DNA of 64,000 nt from Anaerotignum sp. MB30-C6 (GCF_030908465.1 NZ_CP133078.1:372001-436000); one strand, 5' to 3'; numbered from the stretch's first letter, positions 26,098-34,613 are shown. Program-made: numbers and translations. The notes: a model not told the origin generated them from the letters alone.

Positions 26098-26124
26098 ATA
26101 CTACTGGCCATAGAACTTTGCGTA

Positions 26125-26153
26125 TTGAGATAGAGCTGAGTTTATGATATAAT
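26125..26153 (+). promoter_or_regulatory. Promoter of the MazG-like/gdpP/rplI/dnaB operon
   Basis: TTGAGA (26125-26130), a 17-base spacer and TATAAT (26148-26153), about 48 bases before the first gene. Confidence 0.7.
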
Positions 26154-26200
26154 ATGTCATTGCAGAGTAACAAAACCATCTAATAGGAGGCGGGTTTTGA

Positions 26201-26509
26201 ATGAGTGGAAAGGATTTTGATGTTGCAAAGAATATAAAAATGACTGAAAATTTGCAGTGCCAGATGTTGGCGGCGGTATCTCAGTTTTTTACGGCAATGC
26301 AAGAAAATGCCACAAAAGCAGAAAAAGCAGAGATATTGGCTGATTTGGAAATTGTAATGTATCTTTTAGCGGCAAGGATGGGGATTTCCAAGGAAACCCT
26401 TGACCAGAAAGCAGCAACAAAGCTGAAGCTTGGACTTTTGCAAGAAGAAAGGCCTGAATGGAAAACTTCACTATTGGAATTGCACCGAGAACTGGGGCAA
26501 AAAGCGTGA
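26201..26509 (+). CDS. Small helical protein, possibly MazG-like family
   Basis: This 102-residue, all-helical protein resembles the short MazG-like proteins of Clostridia, with LQCQMLAAVSQFFTAMQENATKAEKAEILADLE, then VMYLLAARMGIS and DQKAATKLKLGLL. The classic MazG EExxE metal motif is not evident, so the nucleotide pyrophosphohydrolase activity is doubtful and the assignment rests on size, helix pattern and operon position. It follows GGAGGCGG and precedes gdpP by 30 bases, making it the first gene of the gdpP-rplI-dnaB operon. Confidence 0.55.
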   Translation: MSGKDFDVAKNIKMTENLQCQMLAAVSQFFTAMQENATKAEKAEILADLEIVMYLLAARMGISKETLDQKAATKLKLGLLQEERPEWKTSLLELHRELGQKA

Positions 26510-26539
26510 AAGGGATCATTTCGGCTTGGAGGCATATGA

Positions 26540-28510
26540 ATGTATAACTTTAAAAAGAAAGAAAACGTAATCATTGCAATTGCGTTAATGGTAATTGTAG
26601 TTTTTGTATGTTCCTTAGTGGATATTTATTTGGGGATTGGTACAATCGTTGGCGGAGCTGCTATATTTTTTGGTTGGCCAGCACTGAAGGAGCTTCATGC
26701 CCCTTTGGAAGGAGAAAAGGAGGGGGTTCCTTCTTTTCTAGACACCACTGTATTGAAGGAAAACTTTCAAATTCCCCATAATCTGCCAACGCCTTATGCG
26801 GTTTTGGATATTCGTGGGCATATTCTGATGTACAACAAAAGGTTTGGCGAGGTTTTTCCTGATATGGAGGAAACAAAGCCGGCTGTGGAAAAGTTGTTGA
26901 AAAACAGCGGTAATGGGGAAAAAACCCTTCTTGAAATTGGAAGGAAGTACTATCAAGGTGCACTGAATCACTGTGAGGTCATTGAGGAAAACGGTGCCGT
27001 TGGTACAGTTTTAACCATGACTTTGGTGGATGTTACAGAAAAACAAGCGCTTGCCCAGCAGTTGGAGGATCAGCAGACGGTGATTGGCATGGTTTTTCTG
27101 GATAATTACGAGGATGTAGTGGATAATTTGGACGAAAGCCGTTGGCCTATTTTGGCTGCTTTGATTGAGCGAAAGTTAAATCAACTGGCCCAAGATGTGG
27201 ATGGGGTGATTCGAAAGTTAGAAAAAGACCGTTTTTTCTTATTAGTTAAAAAAGGGAAACTGGCCCAGTTAAAAGAGAAGAAGTTTGATATTTTAAATGA
27301 AATTCGAGAAATTAGTGTAGGGGATCATATCCCTGTTACAATTAGTATGGGCATTGGAATTGGTAAAAACTCTCTGGATGAGGCTATGCAAAATGCAAAG
27401 GCTGCCATTGATTTGGCCTTGGGCAGAGGTGGAGATCAGGTTTTAATTAAAGAAGGTGAAAACTATCTTTTCTATGGCGGCAAAACTGGCGAGATGGGGC
27501 GAAACGCTCGTATTCGTGCCAGAGTAAAAGCAGATGCTTTATGGGAACTGATGGGGGAATCTTCAGGAATCCTAGTTATGGGCCATAGAAATGGTGACTT
27601 GGATAGTATGGGCTCGTGCATGGGGGTTTATGCCATTGCAAGGGCTATGGATAAAAGATGTCATATCGTAATGGATGATGTGGGTGTTGGTATCCGCAGG
27701 CTTTGGGAGAATATTGTAGCAAGTGGCAATCATCAGAATTTGACCATAAAAACTCCCGATGCCCTAAAAATGATGGATGATAAAACTTTGGTTATTGTGG
27801 TGGATACCCACCGTAAAAGCATGGTAGAAAGTCCCCAGGTTTTAGAGTCCGCTAAAAGAATTGTCTTATTTGATCATCATAGAAAAAGTACAGATGCCAT
27901 CGATCAGGCGGTTTTGGTTTACCATGAAGCCTATGCATCTTCAACTTCCGAGTTGATTACAGAGATGATTCAACATATTGGCAAAAAGGTAAAGCTCACC
28001 AACATTGAAGCCGATGCCTTGTTAGCTGGTATCACCGTGGACACCAAGAATTTCTGCGTAAAAACGGGGGCGATTACCTTCGAGGCAGCAGGCTTCTTAC
28101 GTCGAAATGGTGCAGACAGCATTCGAGTAAGATTATTATTCCAAAATGACATGGATGCCTATAAGGCAAAGGCTTCTGCAGTGAAGGATGCCGAATTATT
28201 TATGGGCAATATTGCTATTTCTGTTTGCCCTGCCAATGTGGAAAACTCCACGTTGACAGCAGCCCAGGCGGCAGATGATTTAATGAATGTAACGGGCGTG
28301 AAGGCGTCGTTTGTATGCTGCAAAGTAGGAGATACTGTTTTTATCAGCGCCCGTAGCTTTGGTGAAATTAATGTACAAAGAATTATGGAAAGATTAGGCG
28401 GCGGCGGTCACCATACCGTTTCTGGAGGGCAGCTACCTGGTAGTACCTTAGAAGAGGCAAAGGAAAAGATTCGTCATGCCATTAAAGATTATCTGGAGGA
28501 GGAAGCATAA
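26540..28510 (+). CDS. gdpP: Cyclic-di-AMP phosphodiesterase GdpP
   Basis: This 656-residue membrane enzyme hydrolyses cyclic di-AMP to pApA. Two N-terminal membrane helices (about 10-50) are followed by a PAS-like domain, a degenerate GGDEF domain (the catalytic motif is lost; only VTISMGIGIG and ALGRGGDQVL remain recognisable), and a DHH/DHHA1 module with MGHRNGDLDSMGS, VVDTHRK, LFDHHRKS and GGGGHHTVSGGQ. Length and order match GdpP/YybT. It sits directly before rplI, the usual Firmicute arrangement; the rplI start is 1 base after the gdpP stop. Confidence 0.95.
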   Translation: MYNFKKKENVIIAIALMVIVVFVCSLVDIYLGIGTIVGGAAIFFGWPALKELHAPLEGEKEGVPSFLDTTVLKENFQIPHNLPTPYAVLDIRGHILMYNKRFGEVFPDMEETKPAVEKLLKNSGNGEKTLLEIGRKYYQGALNHCEVIEENGAVGTVLTMTLVDVTEKQALAQQLEDQQTVIGMVFLDNYEDVVDNLDESRWPILAALIERKLNQLAQDVDGVIRKLEKDRFFLLVKKGKLAQLKEKKFDILNEIREISVGDHIPVTISMGIGIGKNSLDEAMQNAKAAIDLALGRGGDQVLIKEGENYLFYGGKTGEMGRNARIRARVKADALWELMGESSGILVMGHRNGDLDSMGSCMGVYAIARAMDKRCHIVMDDVGVGIRRLWENIVASGNHQNLTIKTPDALKMMDDKTLVIVVDTHRKSMVESPQVLESAKRIVLFDHHRKSTDAIDQAVLVYHEAYASSTSELITEMIQHIGKKVKLTNIEADALLAGITVDTKNFCVKTGAITFEAAGFLRRNGADSIRVRLLFQNDMDAYKAKASAVKDAELFMGNIAISVCPANVENSTLTAAQAADDLMNVTGVKASFVCCKVGDTVFISARSFGEINVQRIMERLGGGGHHTVSGGQLPGSTLEEAKEKIRHAIKDYLEEEA

Positions 28511-28511
28511 T

Positions 28512-28958
28512 ATGAAAGTAATTTTATTGCAAGATGTAAAAAGTGTTGGTAAAAAAGGTGACTTAATTAATGCGAGCGAAGGCTATGCAAAAAACTTCTT
28601 ATTACCCAGAAAATTGGCTGTGGAAGCTACAAAGTCCAATCTGAATGATTATGAATTAAAGCAAAAATCTGAAGAAAAACGCAAGAAAGAAGAGCTGGAT
28701 CATGCACGGACAATTGCTGAAGCATTGAAAGAACAAGTTGTTACAATCAAGGTGAAAACTGGCGGTAACGGTAAACTATTTGGTTCTGTTACAAATAAAG
28801 AAGTTGCTGATGCCATTGTTGAACAAACAAAGCAGGATATCGATAAAAAGAAGGTGTCCATTGGTGACCCCATTAAAATGTTAGGTGAAAGAACAGCTAC
28901 AATTAAAATACACCCCAAGGTAACAGCAGAAGTAACAGTTAAAATTGTGGAAGCTTAA
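28512..28958 (+). CDS. rplI: 50S ribosomal protein bL9
   Basis: This 148-residue protein is ribosomal protein L9: MKVILLQDVKSVGKKGDLIN, then EGYAKNFLLPRKLAV, a long central helix, and a C-terminal domain with GGNGKLFGSVTNKEVADAI. ATG 28512 is chosen because the L9 N-terminus begins exactly there and CTGGAGGAGGAAGC lies upstream inside gdpP. The stop overlaps a possible dnaB start. Confidence 0.97.
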   Translation: MKVILLQDVKSVGKKGDLINASEGYAKNFLLPRKLAVEATKSNLNDYELKQKSEEKRKKEELDHARTIAEALKEQVVTIKVKTGGNGKLFGSVTNKEVADAIVEQTKQDIDKKKVSIGDPIKMLGERTATIKIHPKVTAEVTVKIVEA

Positions 28959-28978
28959 TGACAGCGGAGGCGGAAAAC

Positions 28979-30328
28979 ATGGAACAGCAAGAAAAACAAA
29001 ATGAATATATCCGTGGCGTACCGCCCCACGATGAAACAGCAGAGCAAGCTGTATTAGGTTCTATGTTCTTAGACCGAGAAGCGGCATCCTTGGCTCTTGA
29101 GATTCTTTCGGGGGATGACTTTTATCGTCCTGATCATAAAATGGTGTTTGAGGCGGCGGAGGAATTGTACCGTTCGGCATCGCCAATTGATGTGGTTACA
29201 GTAAAGAACAAGCTTGAGGAAAAGGGTGTATTTGAGCAAGTTGGAGGGGTGCCCTTTTTGGCAACCCTTTCCACTGCCGTGGGCAGTTCTGTCAATGTAC
29301 GTCACTATGCGGCAATCGTAGAGGAAAAGTCTGTATTGCGTCGCTTAATTCGAACGGCGGGGAATATTTCCCAGTTAAGTTTTGAAGGGAAAGAGTCCAT
29401 CAACAGTATCATGGATCAGGCGGAAAAAAGCATTTTTGATATTATGCAAAAACGTCATTCAGAGGAATTTCACCACATTCGGGATATTGCCGTTGACTCC
29501 ATTGAAAAGATCGAGGATATTTACCGCTCTAAGGGGAAGTTAACCGGTGTGCCTACAGGCTTTGTAGACTTTGATGCAAAGACAGCTGGTTTGCAAAAAT
29601 CAGACTTGGTTTTGCTGGCTGCTCGTCCGTCTATGGGGAAAACTGCTTTTGCGTTAAATATCATACAGAATGCGGCAATTAGAAGCAATGTGCCTGTGGC
29701 AGTATTTTCACTGGAAATGAGCCGTGAACAATTGGTAAACCGTATGCTTTGCTCCGAGGCGATGCTAGATGCCCAAAAGATGAGAACAGGCGAATTGAAT
29801 GACAACGATTGGGAAGATTTGATTCGTGCCATGGGACCTCTTTCCCAAGCACCGATTTTTATCGATGATACCCCTGGTATTTCCCCCATGGACGTTCGCT
29901 CCAAATGTCGTCGTTTGAAGGCGGAAAAGGGGTTGGGCTTGATTGTGATAGACTACTTACAGTTGATGAGTGGGAATGGAAAGAATGACTCTCGTCAGCA
30001 GGAAATTTCAGAAATCTCTCGTAATTTGAAGGCCATCGCCCGTGAGATGGAAGCCCCTGTCATTGCTTTATCTCAGCTTAGCCGTGCCTGTGAGCAAAGA
30101 AGTGACCATAGGCCTATGCTTTCTGACTTGCGTGAGTCTGGCGCCATAGAGCAGGATGCCGACGTGGTTGCATTTCTTTATCGAGATGAATATTATTTCC
30201 CTGAGACTGAAAAGAAAAATCAGGCGGAATTGATTATAGCAAAACAAAGAAATGGCCCCACGGGAACGGTAGATTTAACTTGGTTGGGGCAGTACACTAA
30301 GTTTGGTAACTTTTTGAAAAAGTATTGA
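28979..30328 (+). CDS. dnaB: Replicative DNA helicase DnaB
   Basis: This 449-residue hexameric helicase unwinds DNA at the replication fork. The N-terminal domain starts PPHDETAEQAVLGSMFLD; the RecA-like C-terminal domain has Walker A AARPSMGKTAFALN, FSLEMSREQLVNRML, Walker B LIVIDYLQLM, and SQLSRACEQR with DLRESGAIEQDADVV. ATG 28979 is preferred over ATG 28958, which overlaps the rplI stop, because GGAGGCGG precedes it. The gene order gdpP-rplI-dnaB is conserved in Firmicutes. No intein is present. Confidence 0.97.
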   Translation: MEQQEKQNEYIRGVPPHDETAEQAVLGSMFLDREAASLALEILSGDDFYRPDHKMVFEAAEELYRSASPIDVVTVKNKLEEKGVFEQVGGVPFLATLSTAVGSSVNVRHYAAIVEEKSVLRRLIRTAGNISQLSFEGKESINSIMDQAEKSIFDIMQKRHSEEFHHIRDIAVDSIEKIEDIYRSKGKLTGVPTGFVDFDAKTAGLQKSDLVLLAARPSMGKTAFALNIIQNAAIRSNVPVAVFSLEMSREQLVNRMLCSEAMLDAQKMRTGELNDNDWEDLIRAMGPLSQAPIFIDDTPGISPMDVRSKCRRLKAEKGLGLIVIDYLQLMSGNGKNDSRQQEISEISRNLKAIAREMEAPVIALSQLSRACEQRSDHRPMLSDLRESGAIEQDADVVAFLYRDEYYFPETEKKNQAELIIAKQRNGPTGTVDLTWLGQYTKFGNFLKKY

Positions 30329-30334
30329 TTTTGC

Positions 30335-30361
30335 ATCCCCTCCTTGTGAGGGGATTTTTTG
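30335..30361 (+). terminator. Terminator after dnaB
   Basis: ATCCCCTC and GAGGGGAT pair perfectly around CTTGT and are followed by a run of T. Confidence 0.9.
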
Positions 30362-30440
30362 TAATAATGAGGTTCTTGCAATTTTCTTAAGTTTGTGTTG
30401 GGCTTTCATATATGGTGCTATAATTTAAAGGCATTAGGAA

Positions 30441-30545
30441 GTCCCCCAGCTCTATAGATGGGGTGGCACTTTCGCTGTTTCAGTGAGGAGTGCAAGTAAG
30501 GGCTTACTGAAAACAAAGGCGTTGTGAAACGCCGTCCGTTATAAG
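30441..30545 (+). ncRNA. Structured, RNA-like segment; possible IS605/TnpB right-end relic
   Basis: In about 105 bases there are four successive hairpins: CCCCA/TGGGG (30444-30463), GCACT/AGTGC (30466-30493), AGTAA/TTACT (30495-30508) and GGCGT/ACGCC (30518-30533), ending in GTCCGTTATAAG. The segment is non-coding and GC-richer than its surroundings. The compact order and the terminal CCGTTATAAG remind me of the 3' ends of clostridial IS200/IS605 elements that encode the TnpB guide RNA, but no tnpB lies beside it. Transcription direction and identity are inferred; an unrelated cis-regulatory RNA of the following DUF2812 gene is the alternative. Confidence 0.35.
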
Positions 30546-30608
30546 TTTTTTGAGTAGCAAAAATACGCATAGTCATTGACAGTAATTAGTGTAAAATGGG
30601 GAGAGCTT

Positions 30609-31367
30609 ATGAAAAGGACAACGAAAAGGCTGAAAAGTATAGGATTGGATGAAAGGAGAGCGGCATGTTCATATTTTCAGGATATGGCAGAGGAAGGCTT
30701 GATTTTAGAGGATGCAGGGCTTTTATGTTATACCTTCCGAAAGGATTTGCCGCAAAGGGTAAGATATTCAATACAGAACTTTCCTAAGGGATGCAGCAAA
30801 GAAGATGCCCAATTAATGAAGGATTGTGGATGGACATTCCTTTGTGATGATGATGAGTATTATTTGTTTCGTGGCGAGGATCATGCCAAAGAAGTGGAAA
30901 TAGCAATTGAGGATCAGGTGGAACGTTGGCGGATTCGACAAGAGGAAAGCAGTAAAAACATTTCTACCATGTTGAAGGCAGGGGGCACTTATCTTATACT
31001 GAATCTTTTTTTAGCAATAAGTAGTGGAGTCTCTGATGCCATTCTTGTATTATATGTAACCCTTGGGCTTTTCTGGCTTTATCAAATGGCAGGAGAATTA
31101 CTGAGTTTGAAAAAAGCCAAAGGGAGAGCAGAAAGTTTGACATCAGATTTTGGCATAACGGAAAGTCATTTGCTTTGGGTTGCTGGGTATTTATTATTTG
31201 GGGCTTTGCAGTGTTTTATGAAGCATGAAAGAGCTAGAAAAGTGCGACAAGAAGTTTTCTGGGGTAAAAAAGATAATCGTGATTGGATGGGTGTGCAGCG
31301 GGAAAATCAATACTACTGGATTGCATTTTTTATTTTTATGTTGGTTCATGTCATTTACTATGTTTGA
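30609..31367 (+). CDS. DUF2812-like membrane protein
   Basis: This 252-residue protein has an N-terminal soluble domain of DUF2812 type (FQDMAEEGLILEDAGLLCYTFRK, then LMKDCGWTFLCDDDEYYLFRG) and a C-terminal half with about four membrane segments (LILNLFLAISSGVSDAILVL, VLYVTLGLFWLYQMAG, and two more, the last at the C-terminus). The family is of unknown function and often sits beside PadR regulators, which is not the case here. ATG 30609 follows GGGGAG by about 6 bases; an upstream ATT/ATG context at 30576 has no such site. Confidence 0.7.
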   Translation: MKRTTKRLKSIGLDERRAACSYFQDMAEEGLILEDAGLLCYTFRKDLPQRVRYSIQNFPKGCSKEDAQLMKDCGWTFLCDDDEYYLFRGEDHAKEVEIAIEDQVERWRIRQEESSKNISTMLKAGGTYLILNLFLAISSGVSDAILVLYVTLGLFWLYQMAGELLSLKKAKGRAESLTSDFGITESHLLWVAGYLLFGALQCFMKHERARKVRQEVFWGKKDNRDWMGVQRENQYYWIAFFIFMLVHVIYYV

Positions 31368-31470
31368 TGTTGTTTTTATGTAAAGTACATTAAGGATGAA
31401 GAGGGCCGGAAAACTCCGTTGTCCTATGGAGAAGAAGTATAAATTTTTCAAAGAAATTTCACAAATTGTG

Positions 31471-31499
31471 TTGACGTTAAATTTGTTCAGGCATATACT
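31471..31499 (+). promoter_or_regulatory. Promoter of the mgtE leader-mgtE unit
   Basis: TTGACG (31471-31476), a 17-base spacer and TATACT (31494-31499). Transcription would start near 31506, giving a leader of about 230 bases before mgtE. Confidence 0.8.
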
Positions 31500-31543
31500 A
31501 AATATGTATACAAAATTTTATTTGAAAGCAGAGGTGGATTTAA

Positions 31544-31645
31544 ATGGACGGCAAAAGTGAAAGTATTCCTTTAGAGCCTGAGAGTTATCGATCGTATCAG
31601 TTAAAAATAGCCGTGTATTTGGGTGTGCCTCTCAATCAGAGTTAG
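31544..31645 (+). CDS. Candidate 33-residue leader peptide of mgtE
   Basis: A short open frame begins at ATG 31544, six bases after GAGGTGG (31531-31537), and ends at TAG 31643-31645. The peptide starts MDGKSES, continues with the acidic/proline-rich SIPLEPES, then YRSYQLKIAVYLG, and ends VPLNQS. It lies wholly inside the transcribed mgtE leader. Its codons 23-25 form the 5' arm of the hairpin closing at 31686, so ribosome position on this ORF would change leader folding. Acidic/proline N-terminal leaders (mgtL of enterobacteria) destabilise translating ribosomes at low magnesium; the same role here is inferred, not shown. Confidence 0.55.
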   Translation: MDGKSESIPLEPESYRSYQLKIAVYLGVPLNQS

Positions 31646-31715
31646 ACCCTTCGCTTCGTACGCCTTTTTTCGGATAATACACGGCTTTTTTGCAAAAAAT
31701 AAGTCGTGTTTTTTT
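31609..31715 (+). promoter_or_regulatory. Candidate transcription attenuator of mgtE: three hairpin/U-tract units
   Basis: Hairpin A pairs AGCCGTGTATT (31609-31619, inside the leader ORF) with AATACACGGCT (31676-31686), followed by T to 31691. Nested in its loop, hairpin C pairs GGTGTGC (31622-31628) with GTACGCC (31658-31664), followed by TTTTTT. Hairpin B pairs CACGGCTT (31680-31687) with AAGTCGTG (31701-31708), followed by seven T. A and B share bases 31680-31686 and cannot coexist. I see no M-box consensus. The arrangement suits translation-dependent attenuation; which state is ON is not determinable from sequence. Confidence 0.6.
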
Positions 31716-31735
31716 ATTGAATGGGGTGAAGAACG

Positions 31736-33085
31736 ATGGAGGAAATGCAGAAACTATTCGACTATTTGGATGAATTAATAGAGTCAGGCGAGTATGCTCG
31801 TTTAAAAGAGGAATTAAACTCGGAACAACCTGCCAATGTGGCAGAGTATTTTGAAGAATTGACTGCGGAAAAGCAGCTATTTGTATTCCGATTGCTTACA
31901 AAAGATATGGCTGCAGAAGTCTTTTCTTATATGGATAGCGATACCCAAGAGCATATTGTACATTCGATAACAGACAAAGAGGTTCGTAATATCGTGGACG
32001 AGATGTTTTTGGATGATACGGTAGACTTTTTGGAGGAGGCACCAGCAAACCTTGTAAAAAAGGTTCTTCGAAATACAGATGCAGAAACAAGAAAACTTAT
32101 CAATGATTTTTTAAATTACCCTGAATACTCAGCGGGTAGTTTGATGACCATTGAGTTTGTAAAGCTACGGAGCAGTACAACTGTGGCTAAGGCCATGATG
32201 CAAATTAAGCGGACAGGCACGGATAAGGAAACCATTTATACCTGTTACGTTATTGATAATGAAAGAAAATTAATTGGTGTTGTTCCATTGCGAACCCTAA
32301 TTTGTGCTTCCGATGAGGAAACCATCGAAGAGTTGATGCAGGATGATGTTGTTTCTGTATTAACCACGGATGATCAGGAAGAAGTTGCAAACATATTTAA
32401 AAAGTACAACTGGATGGCCTTGCCTGTTACAGATACAGAAGGGCGTTTGGTTGGTATTATCACCGTGGATGATATCGTAGATGTAATCGAGCAGGAAACA
32501 ACAGAAGATATGGAAAAGATGGCGGCGTTGATCCCATCGGATGAAGAGTACTTAAAGACACCCGTTATGGTGCTTGCAAAAAACAGAATTGTTTGGCTAT
32601 CAGTGTTAATGATTTCAGGAACGCTTAGTAGCTTTGTAATTGGGCAATACAACAGCCTTTTAGAGGCGGCTGTGGTATTGTCTGGGTTCATTCCCATTAT
32701 TACAGGCACAGGCGGTAATGCGGGCTCTCAGGCGTCTACAATGATCATACGTGGTATGGCTTTAGGCGAAATTGAAATGCGAGATGCGTTTAAGGTTGTC
32801 TGGAAAGAAGTACGGGTTGGTGTCATTTGTGGCATTGCATTAGGTTTAATTAATATGTTAAAGATGACTTTGGTTGGGGATACAGGGTTCTGGATTAACC
32901 TTTCTGTATCATTAAGTATGGCGGCAGTTGTTGTATTGGCAAAGACCATCGGCTGTTTATTACCAATTTTAGCAAAGGCTTTGAAATTTGACCCTGCAAT
33001 GATGGCGGGACCATTAATTTCTACGGTTGTGGATGCGGTGGCCCTTGTCATTTACTTTAGCGTTGCAGCTGTCTTAATTTTATAA
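31736..33085 (+). CDS. mgtE: Magnesium transporter MgtE
   Basis: This 449-residue protein is an MgtE-type Mg2+ channel. The N-terminal superhelical domain (about 1-125) with AEVFSYMDSDTQEHIV and DFLEEAPANLVKKVLRN, and a tandem CBS pair (about 130-255, YPEYSAGSLMTIEFVKL, then LPVTDTEGRLVGIITVDDIVDV), form the magnesium sensor. Five membrane helices follow, with GFIPIITGTGGNAGSQASTM lining the pore. GGGGTGAAG precedes ATG 31736. It lies behind the leader ORF and attenuator described above and ends before a strong terminator. Confidence 0.96.
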   Translation: MEEMQKLFDYLDELIESGEYARLKEELNSEQPANVAEYFEELTAEKQLFVFRLLTKDMAAEVFSYMDSDTQEHIVHSITDKEVRNIVDEMFLDDTVDFLEEAPANLVKKVLRNTDAETRKLINDFLNYPEYSAGSLMTIEFVKLRSSTTVAKAMMQIKRTGTDKETIYTCYVIDNERKLIGVVPLRTLICASDEETIEELMQDDVVSVLTTDDQEEVANIFKKYNWMALPVTDTEGRLVGIITVDDIVDVIEQETTEDMEKMAALIPSDEEYLKTPVMVLAKNRIVWLSVLMISGTLSSFVIGQYNSLLEAAVVLSGFIPIITGTGGNAGSQASTMIIRGMALGEIEMRDAFKVVWKEVRVGVICGIALGLINMLKMTLVGDTGFWINLSVSLSMAAVVVLAKTIGCLLPILAKALKFDPAMMAGPLISTVVDAVALVIYFSVAAVLIL

Positions 33086-33154
33086 ACAGGGAATAAATAC
33101 GAAGGCGATAACAAGATATCATTCAAGGGGAATTTTTCTGATACAAACAACAAG

Positions 33155-33189
33155 AAAGCGATAATCACTTTTATGTGATTATCGCTTTT
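33155..33189. terminator. Bidirectional terminator between mgtE and the NSS transporter
   Basis: AAAGCGATAATCAC and GTGATTATCGCTTT pair perfectly over 14 bp with a TTTTAT loop; A- and T-runs flank both sides, so it can serve both convergent genes. Confidence 0.9.
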
Positions 33190-33224
33190 AAACTATCTAG
33201 CTAAAATTTTACGTTGATACTCTA

Positions 33225-34613
33225 TTAGGAAATAGACATACCTAAGAATAATCCTGCTATGATGATACAAAGGATAGCAGCAGGAGCTACAAATTTTACA
33301 AGGATTGCCCAAGCAGGTGCCAAAGCAAACTTGTATTTTCCGTCTGAAGTTGCTTCTTTAATTGCATTGTCTGTACCCCAAATCCAACCAACAAATACCG
33401 TTGTAAAGAACGCACCGAAAGGTAACAGTAAACGGTCAGTTAGGTATTCCATAAAGTCACCGAAGATAGGGAACTGAAGTCCCTCCATGGACCACCAAAT
33501 ACCCTTGATAGGTAGGAAAGCCTGAGACAACGTATAGAAGATACCGATGGCGAAGATAATAATGGAAGCCCAAACAACGGTTTTCTTGCGTTCCATACCT
33601 TTTTCTTCAACCAAATAAGCAACTGTACCTTCCAAGATTGAGATGGAAGATGTGATTGCTGCAAAGAACAGCAGTGCGTAGAACAGTAAACCGAATATGG
33701 TACCGCCGGGAATGGACATGAATACACCGGCAAGAGTTGCAAAAGCAAAGCCACCACCCATACCAGGGTCAATACCTGTTGCGAATACAGCGGGGATAAT
33801 CATAAAACCAGCAAATAAAGCTACGCTAGTATCCAGTACGCAAACAACACCAGTATTGGTAATTAAGTTCTCATCTTTGCTCAGGTAAGAAGCATATGTA
33901 ATCATAACACCCATACCTAAAGAAAGAGAGAAGAACGCCTGACCAAGGGCTACCAAGAAGGTATTACCATTGATTGTAGATGGATCAAAGTGCAACATAT
34001 ATGCAACACCTTCGCTAGCGCCAGGTAATGTACAAGCACGAATCATCAAGCCGATTAACAAGACGAACAGCAAAGGCATAAGGAATTTGCTCAGTTTTTC
34101 GATACCATCCGCAACACCACGGCTAATAATGAAAGATGTTAATCCGAGGAAAATAAGAGGGTAGATGATTGCGCCTTCCAGAGGGAAGCCGTTAACACCC
34201 AGCATATCCAAGAAGTAAGCGGTAGGATCAGCGTATACCGTTGCAGACTCTGTGATGTAGGCGATGATATATTTGATGGTCCACCCACCAACCTGACAGT
34301 AATAACAAAGAATAATAAAACCAGTTAAAATTCCGAGACCGCCAACCCAGGAGTATTTCGCATTAAGTTCACGAATAGCACCGATTGCGTTCTTTTGTGT
34401 TTTACGACCGATAACGAATTCCGCAAGCATTACAGTCGTACCGATCAAAGCAACCATGAGTATGTAGGTAATAAGGAAAGCGCCACCGCCACAGTTGTAT
34501 GCTTTACCAGGGAACTTCCAGATGTTACCAAGACCTACTGCAGATCCAGCCGCAGAAAGGATAAAGCCTAGTTTGGATCCAAATTGACCACGGTTTTCAA
34601 TTGATGCTGCCAT
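33225..34613 (-). CDS. Sodium-dependent neurotransmitter:sodium symporter (NSS/SNF) family transporter
   Basis: This 462-residue LeuT-fold transporter moves an amino acid or related amine into the cell with sodium. TM1 carries the unwound substrate/sodium site GSAVGLGNIWKFPGKAYNCGGGAF; ATLAGVFMSIPGGTIFGLLF and later hydrophobic segments make up about 11-12 spans. The substrate is not readable; bacterial members take up leucine, tyrosine or tryptophan. GGAGG lies upstream of the start at 34613 on the minus strand. It is flanked by terminators and appears monocistronic. Confidence 0.93.
   Translation of the reverse strand: MAASIENRGQFGSKLGFILSAAGSAVGLGNIWKFPGKAYNCGGGAFLITYILMVALIGTTVMLAEFVIGRKTQKNAIGAIRELNAKYSWVGGLGILTGFIILCYYCQVGGWTIKYIIAYITESATVYADPTAYFLDMLGVNGFPLEGAIIYPLIFLGLTSFIISRGVADGIEKLSKFLMPLLFVLLIGLMIRACTLPGASEGVAYMLHFDPSTINGNTFLVALGQAFFSLSLGMGVMITYASYLSKDENLITNTGVVCVLDTSVALFAGFMIIPAVFATGIDPGMGGGFAFATLAGVFMSIPGGTIFGLLFYALLFFAAITSSISILEGTVAYLVEEKGMERKKTVVWASIIIFAIGIFYTLSQAFLPIKGIWWSMEGLQFPIFGDFMEYLTDRLLLPFGAFFTTVFVGWIWGTDNAIKEATSDGKYKFALAPAWAILVKFVAPAAILCIIIAGLFLGMSIS

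Noticed and set aside
31506-31735. M-box (ykoK) magnesium riboswitch upstream of mgtE
   Set aside because: I looked for the conserved M-box core around a GGCTCCTATA-like string and did not find it; the leader instead holds a short ORF and hairpins. An Rfam search is needed to exclude a diverged form.
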